A DNA stretch of 46,259 bases. Origin: Tubiluchus corallicola (taxonomy: Eukaryota > Priapulida > Priapulimorpha > Priapulimorphida > Tubiluchidae). Positions 30,345 through 42,300 of the stretch are shown one piece after another. Both the position numbers and the translations under genes were made by a program. The number at the start of each line of letters is the position of its first letter. The stretch's first letter is position 1. Below the pieces are notes generated by a model. That model saw only the letters and a program-made list of their open reading frames with translations, did not search any database and had not been told where the DNA came from. The DNA lies in assembly GCA_030141605.1 (NCBI GenBank), contig JAQGDQ010001338.1, forward strand, positions 1-46,259, in the 5' to 3' direction.

Positions 30345-33300
30345 CTAGGAGTAGAAAAAACAAAAATTTAACTTCACAAATACGACATGTTTGGCAGAAT
30401 GTCATTTGAATCGTTTTTTGCTATTTGCGTAAATTGTATAATTAGAGGTTAGAGCCACGCCATTTGAGCTGAGCTCCAGCCGGTTTGTTTCTGTAGTCGA
30501 CCTAGACTATAAGAAAGAGAGCTTTAGTCCCGCCAGCCGCTCGGTGATAGGAGTCGACATTGCTGTGAAGACTTTTGTTCTTGTGAACAAGCCACTGGCA
30601 TAGCAGTGCCAAGTTTTTTGCTGGATTACTGCTGCTGTGTTTACCTGTCTTTAAGGCGAATTTCCTTTATTTTACAATTCTGCCTGCCCAATGTCTACAG
30701 TGACGAAATCACAGGTTGAAATATGGCAAACACATTGCGGATTCGCGGTCAGATTGTGCGTGTGCCGGCAGAGATACGAAACTTTGGAAATTTTTGAACA
30801 AGAAAGCTGGTCAATTCAAAATGAAATGCACAAATAGGCAACGTTAGTCACAGGTATGGGATCATTTTGGTGTTTTGGTATTGATTCGTCGGTAATCAAG
30901 ATAAGCTTCGCAAAGAGTTGGATTTAAATTATATTTACAATAATTAACAGTTAACTAACAATTTATATATAATTTATTTAACGAAAAATTCGTAGATGAT
31001 TTAGTTGATTTTTTCTTTAAGCCAACTCAGCTGAAAAGTCAGTGAACCGCCTAGCTAGCTGATTTACTTTGTGAGTCAGCTGATGTAGTAGCAACTGACT
31101 CAGCCTCAGCCGAGCTAGCCGATTTACTGTGTGAGTCAGCTGATGTAGTAGCAACTGACTCAGCTTCAGCCAAGCTAGCCGATTTACTGTGTGAGTCAGC
31201 TGATGTAGTAGCAACTGACTCAGCTTCAGCCGTGCTAGCTGATTTACTGTGCGAGTCAGCTGATGTAGTAGCAACTGACTCAGCCTCAGCCGAGCTAGCC
31301 GATTTACTGTGTGAGTCAGCTGATGTAGTAGCAACTGACTCAGCTTTAGTCGAGCTAGCTGATTTACTGTGTGAGTCGGCTGATGTAGTAGCAACTGACT
31401 CAGCCTCAGCCGAGCTAGCCGATTTACTGTGTGAGTCAGCTGATGTAGTAGCAACTGACTCAGCCTCAGCCGAGCTAGCTGATTTACTTTGTGAGTCAGC
31501 TGATGTAGTAGCAACTGACTCAGCCTCAGCCGAGCTAGCCGATTTACTGTGTGAGTCAGCTGATGTAGTAGCAACTGACTCAGCTTTAGTCGAGCTAGCT
31601 GATTTACTGTGTGAGTCGGCTGATGTAGTAGCAACTGACTCAGCTTCAGCCAAGCTAGCTGATTTACTGTGCGAGTCAGCTGATGTAGTAGCAACTGACT
31701 CAGCTTCAGCCGAGCTAGCTGATTTACTGTGCGAGTCAACTGATGTAGTAGCAACTGACTCAGCTTCAGCCAAGCTAGCTGATTTACTGTGCGAATCAGC
31801 TGATGTAGTAGCAACTGACTCAGCTTCAGCCGAGCTAGCTGATTTACTGTGTGAGTCAGCTGATGTAGTAGCAACTGACTCAGCTTCAGCCAAGCTAGCT
31901 GATTTACTGTGCGAGTCAGCTGATGTAGTAGCAACTGACTCAGCTTCAGCCGAGCTAGCTGATTTACTGTGTGAGTCAGCTGATGTAGTAGCAACTGACT
32001 CAGCTTCAGCCGAGCTAGCTGATTTACTGTGTGAGTCAGCTGATGTAGTAGCAACTGACTCAGCTTCAGCCGAGCTAGCTGATTTACTGTGTGAGTCAGC
32101 TGATGTAGTAGCAACTGACTCAGCTTCAGCCGAGCTAGCTGATTTACTGTGTGAGTCAGCTGATGTAGTAGCAACTGACTCAGCTTCAGCCGAGCTAGCT
32201 GATTTACTGTGTGAGTCAGCTGATGTAGTAGCAACTGACTCAGCTTCAGCCGAGCTAGCTGATTTACTGTGTGAGTCAGCTGATGTAGTAGCAACTGACT
32301 CAGCTTCAGCCGAGCTAGCTGATTTACTGTGTGAGTCAGCTGATGTAGTAGCAACTGACTCAGCTTCAGCCGAGCTAGCTGATTTACTGTGTGAGTCAGC
32401 TGATGTAGTAGCAACTGACTCAGCTTCAGCCGAGCTAGCTGATTCACTGTGTGAGGCAAACTGCACAAAAAACACTTGAAATACTTTTGCCCAAACGTGT
32501 TCAGGCTCTGATTAGTTTAGACAACAAGCTGGCTTAATTAGTTTTATAGTTTTATTTAATTTTGACAAAAGTTTAGACCAACGCACGGCAATAACGAGTG
32601 GACACCGTGTCGTGTGTGCTCGACGATCAAAGTTAAGCAATGCGAGACCTAATTAGTGGACGGATGAGTGAATGTCAGTTCAATATTTACTGCAAGCAGT
32701 TACATTCACGATGTTGTTCACGTCAATTTCTTCTGTAGCTGGAGCACGTAGATGTACCCAAAATATAAGAAAGAGCATTTCTGTGTTTTTCATGTCCGAG
32801 CTTAGAGGATTATCCTTGATGAGGTTCCTAGCTAGGTTCCCGGCCTGCCACAATCACCCAGCATTAAGTATGCCATTCTGCTGCAGAAGCGGGTGCCAGT
32901 CTCTACAATTTTAGTGTGGCAACTGTATAAGAAAAGGATGCAAACCTGTTCACGTGTTATCTTTCCCACTTGAAAGTACGTAGAATGAGGGCTGGCGAAA
33001 TACAAGCCGCTGACCGATGCGGCCGGCCACATGGCCAGCGATTCCGTCAACTTGATTCCCGTGTTCTCCTCCACGTCCAACAAGCTCCACATTGTCAGCT
33101 TCTCCGTGTGATCCGGCTGGCTTGGGTATCCGGCAGCTGGGCGAATTCCCTGTGGACATTATAAGTTTATTTATTTCCACTCTGCATCTAACAATTATAA
33201 TAAAAATACAAATAATTTCACTGAAGTAAATATAAATATAAATGCAGTATTATCCAGAAATTACAAAAGAGATTCTTATGCAGCATATACATGTGCAAAT

Positions 33301-36300
33301 TACATTACAGAATGATGCATACAGTTTGAGCTTAAAAGCATAGCTTGACAGGCCAAACTGTACATGGAAATCTTAAAGAAATGATTAATAATTGAAATAA
33401 TGATAATCTGCTATCATTAAAATGATAATGATAATGATAATGATATATATACATAAAAGGGGGGAGTAGTGAATGAAAGATGAAATGGAGCGAGAACTAA
33501 GAAAAACTGTGATCATGATTATAAAGTGTTCAGTAACCTGTTGAGCATAGTCACGTTTTATTAAGATTACTGTGGAAAAAGAATGCATGTGATTAGACAC
33601 GACTACATTAAAGGGGGAGCACTTCATAGAGAGAAAAACAGAGTTACTAGAGGGGGCAAATTTCATTACATAATACCAGAGCCAGATTATCCTATAGGCT
33701 AGTATAGGGTGCAGCCTACGGACCCTCAACCTTGAGGTCCTGAAGCTTTGGAAACATTTAGTAGAAATACCAATTTTTCTCACTACAGTTCTGTTGAAAT
33801 ATGTTCTAATATGGTTTGCAGTAAAGAGTAAAATAGTGATAATTCTTTAAGAAAAACCGGATCCAATCTTAAACTGCAGGTCAAAACAATCTACTCTTTA
33901 AAATATTGAAAGGAAACATACTGTTTTTTCAAAAATGACTTATGTGGAAGAATTATTACCACACAAACACAATTTCGTGTTCGCGCCACTATTACATGCA
34001 TTTACTATTACATGCATTTCGGCATTCGCTAGTTAGACGGGCACCAGCGCCTGCATTTTCTGCATTTCGGAAACGCATTGCACAGAAAACAAGTGCTGTA
34101 CCTCTCAGTTCAGATGTGTTAGTTTGTGACGTTTAACAACTGATGCGTGAGCACAGCAGTAAATTTGAAATTTGAATTTTTATCTTAAAACTTGCCTAGT
34201 TTTAATACAGGACACTGAATATCTTACAGTAACACTGTACTTTAATTTTCGCTTTCACAAACACGTGCAACACGCTCGTGGAATGTTTCTGCTGTTGAAA
34301 ATTATGTTAGTTTGTGATGTCATCAATAGCTGAGCTCGTCCACTATTAATTAAGTTTTTAATCTAAATTTTAACTACCAGAAACACTTTCAGTACTAATT
34401 GTGTTAAAATGTATACTTTTTATCAGACTTGAAAATGGAGTAGCATATGGAAAATTTAAAGAATTTACTTCCTTTAAAGAATATTTTTATTGACAAACAA
34501 AAGATTGCTATTCTAGTTTATTTAAAGAATTTACAATAAGTTTATGTAAAATAGCTAAAATGTATCATGAGTAAAATTATTCAAGATAGGTGTGTGCATG
34601 TTGGGGTGTTTCCATCGGAGGGGGCCTATAATTTCATTGGCCTGGTGGCCCCAAAAGTTCATAATCCGGCCCTGCCTAATACCCATCTTGTTGTAACACA
34701 TTAAGAACAGCTGGAACATATTAAGAACAACAAGAAATAATTAATAACAAATAACATAATTGTTGGTGTCAAGCAATTTAATCTAGCATTCTATAATTAT
34801 TTGTTTTTTTTTGTATTTTTACAAACAAGCATTTCCTGAAACTGTTTAAAACGAAGCCAGGCTTAGTCATGTGACCTAAGCTTTAGTAGTATACGCCACC
34901 TATCAATCACAGTTGTTCTTACACGTAGTTACATTTTCTGTTGCCGTTATGCTGATCATGCCGTTTGGTGATACTTGCATTGCTTTGTCTATTTTGTTAC
35001 AATTTAACAGACACTAGTTGTATTTTCAAGCCAAAGTTGTTACCAGTAAATATAAGTCACCATCTACTTTAATAATTAGTTAATAGTTTAAATTGGTTAG
35101 AATTGTTTCAAATCTGTAGAATCATAAAGTAATAATTTGTGTTGCAGTCTTCTTAAATCTAACTTTTCATTTTGTCTAAATAGTAATAACCTTTAGCACG
35201 TTCATAAGCACTTTTTGTGATCTGTTATTTTAATAAATTGTAGGTCTATCGCACAGTTCAATACTGATTTTTGCCGTTTCTTTGCCTGGAGTGGGCACAT
35301 CCACAATTACAATTATAAAAAATCAATTAATATTGTGAAATTTCAGGTGCAACTGAACGCACCTGTGTTAAAGAAAACAAGCGAGTGATCTTAAGAGAAT
35401 GTGGCGAATACAACCTCTTAAAACGTGTTCCAGAGAGACAACGCTACTCCAAATGCAACCATTTCTGGATGCTGTATTAGATGAAAAAAATCTCTGCCTA
35501 CAGAAAAGGCTACGACTATGAATACGTCTTAATCAAGCTCATCGAAGATTGAACACGAACAGACTATTGCGAAGCTGAGTGCTTATGGATTTTTCAATCA
35601 AAGCTGTGCTCATATGTGGCCATAGTTTACTTGAAGATTCGCTATTATCAGTACAAGGCCGGTTTCACACAGAGCCAGACATAAGCCACGAGGAGAAAAA
35701 GTTGCCTCATGAAAAATGAACATAATTATGCTAACCAATGGTCCCCGTCACACAAATAATCCTATTGCCATACTGATTTTTGCCCTTTCTTTGCCTGGAC
35801 TGGGCGCATCCACAATAATAATTAATGAAAAAACAGCATTCAATAATTTCCCCCTCTGCCTTACTTTTCCAGGGAAAAACAAACTGAAATTTCTGCTCGC
35901 ATGATAACTTCAGGGATGAGAATGACAAATTGCAAAAAACTCTGAAACAGACCTAGGCCCCTAATGGGGTTGAGGGGCAAAGCCCCCTTGGAGACAGCAG
36001 CAAATTGCAATTTTGTGACCATAGAGAGCCTCTAACTGGACTTAAAATATCAATTACCTTGTTTCATGCATAATTTAAAATACCCAACTATCAAGGATAC
36101 ATGATACCTAATTGTCTCAAAAACGCCCAAGTACTGGCCGCTCCTATGTAAAAGTATATAAAAACTGTGTGCAATTGACTCAAATAACTCCACACAATTG
36201 ATTCTATATTTTTATACATAGAGATCTACACGTGGTTACACTGATGTACATGATGTAAACAAAGTGACGGCCTGCCAACTAGCGGTCAGCTTGTGAAACA

Positions 36301-39300
36301 ATGTACTGGGTCCGTAAAAATTTTCTTAACGAATTTACGCGATTTACAAAAATGGCACTACTGGTCTTCCAAAAACTCGGAATTCCGCGTCCGCGTATCC
36401 GAGGAAATTTCTCATCCCTGTAACTTTAGTTGCGCATGTGTCTTTTACGATAATTTTTCACTTTACTTGACACGACACGTACTTGATAATTAAGCTTGTG
36501 TAGTTGAGCTGCCGGTAGTTTTTCATTGCTACAATATCCCCATAATTCCGTTCTCACTTTTTCATGCATTTCTTCAGCAAATGCCTGCAAAATAATAAAT
36601 AAATAACCTATAAGAAAGGTAAATTTTTCCGGGAAAGGTTTCCCATATTCCCGCAAATTAAAAAAGATTCTTTTGGCATAGCAGTGTCTAGTTTTTCTGC
36701 TGGATTACTGCTGCTTTTACCTGTCTGAAGGCAGATTTCTTTTATTTTAGAATTCTGCCTGCCCAATGTCTACAATCCACGTGACGGGTGTATGATGATG
36801 ATGATGATGATGATTTTGTTAGAGAGTAGGATGCTTGGCCATATAAGCAGCCGAGCATTTAAAACACAATACTTTAATTTAGATGGAAAATTAAAGTCGG
36901 TAGCTGTCAGCACCACTACCAACAGATGGATTGGGCGTATGCTTAGACTACCTGATGATAGTCCGGTGAAGATAGCTCTTCAACAAGCCATAGAACCAGC
37001 TAAAAAACCTGCAGGAGGACAAATGTTAACATTGTTCATTAGCATTGATCCTTAGAAATAAATCTACTTGGGGCATTGCAGCGTGTAGGGAGTCCTGGCA
37101 TAGGGAGGTGAACAGAATCATGTCACTGGACGTGTGATTCATTGCATCATGATGATGATGATGATCTTTTGTGAGACTGCCATAACAGTGTCTATTTTCT
37201 TGCTGGATCAACTGCTGTGTTTACCTGCCATGAGAACAGAATTCTTTTATTTTAGAATTCTGCTTGCCAAATGTTTGCAATAGACATAATGGACATTATA
37301 AGAATTTAGAATTTCATTACAAGCACATACATTACAATACAATGGCATACGTACAACCAAAACAACAATAAAATGAGCATGATGATTCTTCTGTTAATAA
37401 ATTTTCCTATTACATCTAGAGCAAGCACAAATAATGGCTAGATACCCAAAGTGATCTGTTACGCATCACTCTCACAGTTACAGGAAAACGTTGATGAAGA
37501 ATTTCACAAATATGTTAAATCCGTGTTTCTAAAAAATGAAGTGTTAGCGCCTTAAATGCATTCTGCAATACAGAAAACACTGCGCAACTCAAAATCGCCT
37601 AACTCAAAGAATTTCAGCGGAATGAATGAAATCCATGGATTTTTCCCCACAAAAAAAACATTGCCTAACTCGAAATATATAACTCTAATAATAAATGGTG
37701 GTCCATTTAATGAAAATACGTGTAATTTACTTAGTCTAGCTCAAAAATGCAATCTGTGCTCCAGAAAATTGAACGTGCATCCCGATCGTTTTCTCCGGGA
37801 TTGCAGATGAAGATAACTGAATACTTGTCTGAGATTGTGTAAATTATTGAGCTATGCACAAACTGAACTGCAGTACGTAAGACATTGGCAGCCCTGATGT
37901 CATATTGTTTAGCAGTGTTGTGTACGTGTCCTTTTGTAAGTTAAAAAATTGTGTTTCCCTACATAATTTGTCATTCTTTATGTAATTGTCATCAAATCTC
38001 GTCGTTTATGTATAGAAGGGTTGACTTTCTGCGCTCTCTTTAGCTCGCCATCTGGAGGAGGAGTTTAGAGTTTCTATGCTTAAAAATGATCAACAGCGCC
38101 TAGCTCAAAATATCGCCTAATCCAAAGTTTTTTCGGAATGTGGAATTTACTGTACTAACCTCGGCAAGTCTGTCTGCAAGAGCTTTTACCAAAATGGAGC
38201 TGTAGTCATCCAGTTCCAACTGAAACCTGAAACAAAGAACAAACTATTTCGCTGCTCGACGTTTCACTTTTTACAAAAACCGAACCAGTTTTGACATAGA
38301 TCAATGAAAGTGACAGTTCTATAAAACAAAGCTTAGCATAATTGGTCGAACAAAGCTCTCACATTTAAAACTACAAAGCTCATTTCACTACAATTTTTCA
38401 TCTTTAATCCAAATCCAGGCTACACACATTCTAGGTAAGTACAGTAAGTCCTCGCTTAATGACGAAAATGTGACGTTAAGTGAAACATCATTAAACCCAT
38501 TGAAAGTAATGTGTAGAAATTTGCAATCATTTTATTGAAGGTGAGGCATTTTGTATATATTGAGGTATACAATCATATTGAGGTACACAATGTTCACCTC
38601 AAATCACAAAATTGAACAAACAGTCATAAAGTTAGCAATATGATATTTTACAGTAGAAATTTTGCATCCTTTCTCAATGCTGTCTCTAGATCAACTGAAA
38701 CTTGCATGCCTGAGAGAATAAAGCTGTAATCACATGACCAGACATACAAGTTCCTATTGGGAGATACATTACATTCATGCATACAAACCATAAATGGAAA
38801 GGTCACCTATACTCTACAGACTACTAGTTAAACTGAAATCAAAGTCTACTTGGCTTCTTTGATAGCAGAATAAAGATTATTGGTTTACAGAAAGCTGTGT
38901 TATAATTTTTCTCTTTTTAAACTTGAATAAGAGAGTTAGAACCAGAATTAAAGCATGAAATTAACAATCTAATTACTCTGATTAATGACTATCTATAAAA
39001 GCAAAAGGAAATAATATTTAGAAACAAAAATCAATCTCTGACGAACTTTGTACAATTAGAGTAAAACAACGACTGTAGATGGCAGCATAGACTGATTCGG
39101 TACTTTAGTGTAGTAGACTGACAATTAAATGGATCACATAATACTACAATCGCGTACTCGGTACAATAAGCGACATAATGTAAGAATTCAGATACTTCTA
39201 GAGGCAAGAATCACTGCTGGTTAAATCATATACATCAAACATTTTATGAGTTTTGTTCATATTTCTACTGATTAATTTTTCTGCTTAACTATAGTGGTTT

Positions 39301-42300
39301 CTCTTTCATAAACGTTTCAGCTTAGACAGCGGTTAGACAGTAAACACTGCAGAGTCAAAGCAAAGGTCTGGGGGATCTTGGCAATTTTATCTAGATATTT
39401 AGTTTGGTTGCTGTAGTGACTACGGCCAAATCACGTTGAAAACACCGGTTCTCGTCTGACCACCGAAGTTAAGCAACGTAGAGCCTGGTTAGTACTTGGA
39501 TGGTGAGCGCCTAGGAATACTAGGTGCTGTAGGCTTGCGGGATGCCCACACTGTATCTCGACACTAGGCGGAGGAGCTGAACAAGCAGCAAACGGCTAGA
39601 GGGCGGAGGAGGTCAAGTGACACAACGGCTATGTGTAGAAGAGTAAACCTTCCAAATCAGGAGTGGAGCCCCGAAGGCGGACCAGTGCAGCATGCTCACT
39701 GACTCCGGCAGCTCCTGCAGCCAACCTGGTGCCAAACGTATCGCTCAGCTTTCCTTTGGACTACACCAGGGAGGAAGAAAGGGGGTTCCTGTTGTCTGGG
39801 CAACTCAGGAACTTCATACACCTTGCCCAGGCGTGCGCCCTGGAGACGTTCAAGGATCGCACTGCTCAGCCACAGTCGACGCTGCAGCTCCATCAATGTG
39901 ATCAATAACTGACTCTCTTGGCGCACACTCCATTGTCTTCCGAGACAGAATGCCAACCAACCAACAACCATGCTGTAGTAACAGGTTGCATGCATAAAGT
40001 TTGCTTCCAGGTCTCACTTGATGTAAATGGCTAGCCTTTAGTAATCAGTTGGGAAGCAAAAACGCATATTATAATTACACTGTTTAAGTTACTAGCGGAT
40101 TTTTAGAACAGAATAACACAATACTGTTTTAGTAGTGCTTTGAGCAAGGTAAAAAAATCGACATTAAAGTGAAACGTGCGTCGTTAAGTGAAAAAGGTGT
40201 CAAATGATCAGTGTCATTAAAATGAAACGTGCGTCGTTAAGTGAAAAAGGTGTCAAATGATCAGTGTTGTTAAAGTGAAACGTGCGTCGTTAAGTGAAAA
40301 AGGTGTCAAATGATCAGTGTCATTAAAATGAAACGTGCGTCGTTAAGTGAAAAAGGTGTCAAATGATCAGTGTTGTTAAAGTGAAACGTGCGTCGTTAAG
40401 TGAAAAAAGTATCAAATGATCAGTGTCATTAAAATGAAACGTGCGTCGTTAAGTGAAAAAGGTGTCAAATGATCAGTGTTGTTAAAGTGAAACGTGCGTC
40501 GTTAAGTGAAAAAGGTGTCAAATGATCAGTGTCATTAAAGTGAAACGTGCGTCGTTAAGTGAAAAAGGTGTCAAATGATCAGTGTCGTTAAAGTGAAACG
40601 TGCGTCGTTAAGTGAAAAAGGTGTCAAATGATCAGTGTCATTAAAGTGAAACGTGCGTCGTTAAGTAAAAAAAGGTGTCAAATGATCAGTGTCGTTAAAG
40701 TGAAACGTGCGTCGTTAAGTAAAAAAAGGTGTCAAATGATCAGTGTCGTTAAAGTGAAACGTGCGCCGTTAAGAGAAAAAGGTGTCAAATGATCAGTGTC
40801 ATTAAAGTGAAACGTGCGTCGTTAAGTAAAAAAAGGTGTCAAATGATCAGTGTCGTTAAACGAAACGTCGCCAAACGGGGGAGTCGTTAAGCGAGGACTT
40901 ACTGTAGTATGTTGAGCAAAGAAAAACATTAATGATTTAAAGATGTTTACAGATTCTATTCAATTATGTTTTTCTAGCAAAAGCTAAATGGAGTAAAGAA
41001 AAACTGTTACCTTTTAGACAACTCGTCGGCTCCAAAACCAGCGCTAAGAGCAAACAGACCGACATAGTCTTGGACACCGGATCCCGCAGCTGCGACAAAA
41101 TCTGATATGCACAGGTACGGATCGTCTGCAGAGTCCTGCTCCGCCTGGCAAAATGAAAAAAAAGATGTCGTATGTTTTCCATAAACTAAACTTTTTTTAT
41201 ATGATCCATTACTCAATGGCAGCGCCTGTTCAACATGATGCTTGTAGTGTTACAGGAGCCTGAGTCATTGTAAAAGCCAATCTTCTAACATGAGCCACTG
41301 AACCAACAGATCATTGTAAAAGCCAATCTTCTAACATGAGCCACTGAATCAATAGAAGTGCCTCAGCCAACAGATGGACGTGTATACATCATGCCTCTTG
41401 AGGTAAGAACCAAGTTTACAAACGACTCTACTGGCGTAAATATTGAACCTAGGTGGCCACACCACACAAAGATACGTTGTAGATTTAGCCACCAGCAGAA
41501 GCGGTACAGTAATGCTTGTTTGGTAAATATGCATTGATGAAATTACACCCGATTGGCCGGTATTTAGGTGACCATGTAGTCGCCAGCGGGCGAGGGTTAA
41601 AGCGTCACAGAATTTTATAATCCTAGTTATAGTAAAATAATTTATTAAGTCGCTAGTACAAAAGCGGCACCTGTTGTCGAAGTCCATGAAACACAGCCAA
41701 GGGTTCGGTTCCCACGGAGTTCTCATCAGCATAGACATGGATGTCGTCACCAACGGATGATGCCGGATACAAACCGACGACGCCGTGAGCCGTTAGCAGC
41801 TTCTCACTGATAACACGCTGCAGCATCCGCTGAGCCTCATCATACAGCGTCTTTGCTTCTTCGCCTTAGTAATGTAATTAAAGGGGAAAAATTTGAATTT
41901 TTGTTTAAGTGTTAGAGATCACACAGTTGGCATTTTAGCCACAGACAAATCGCAAAAGGCCGCAGCTTGCCGTTTGGGGATTAAGTTTCCTGCTGTTGAC
42001 TCGGTGCATTAATGAAATCTCAATTACCCTTGTACATCTGCTACTTTACTTTCTTGTGCCTAAATAATAATGATAATAACAACAACAACAGCAGCAGCAG
42101 CAATAACAAAAGCAACAACAACAATATAAACAAACAACAACACCAACACAACAACAACAGCAGCAGCAGCAATAACAAAAGCAACAACAACAATATAAAC
42201 AAACAACAACACCAACCCAACAACGAAAACAACAACAACAACAGCAACAGCAGCAGCAACAACAACAACAACAAGACCAACACAACAACAACGACAGTAG

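Larger units (their letters stand above)
38442..40904. mobile_element. 2.46-kb non-autonomous pogo-like element with nested insertions
   Basis: The terminal inverted repeats CAGTAAGTCCTCGCTTAA are perfect for 18 bp, continue with one mismatch, and are flanked by TA on both sides (38440-38441, 40905-40906). No transposase is present. The interior holds a 5S-headed SINE (39418-39970) and a 53-bp array (40150-40865) built from subterminal sequence. It fills nearly the whole MTR intron 38227-41010. A right-end relative is at 10536-10590. Confidence 0.88.

Noticed and set aside
31232-32479. 415-codon + strand frame and 483-codon second - strand frame in the 60-bp array
   Set aside because: Open only because the period is a multiple of 3. 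Neither has a splice-site and phase fit to a neighbour like the 31051-32460 frame has.
32672-32914. 80-codon + frame with a signal-peptide-like start ([16 protein letters not shown])
   Set aside because: Lies in an MTR intron just after a 5S-like fragment; no acceptor or donor fit, no promoter, and composition like random sequence.
35659-35760. PIF/Harbinger element with GGCCGGTTTCACAC end
   Set aside because: Only one weak end and a ~35-codon degraded frame; I could not find a matching inverted end or target duplication.
39418-39536. Functional 5S rRNA gene
   Set aside because: A target duplication encloses the 5S part plus a ~430-bp body with a short A/C-rich tail, and a colinear second copy exists, so it is a retroposon head rather than a 5S gene.
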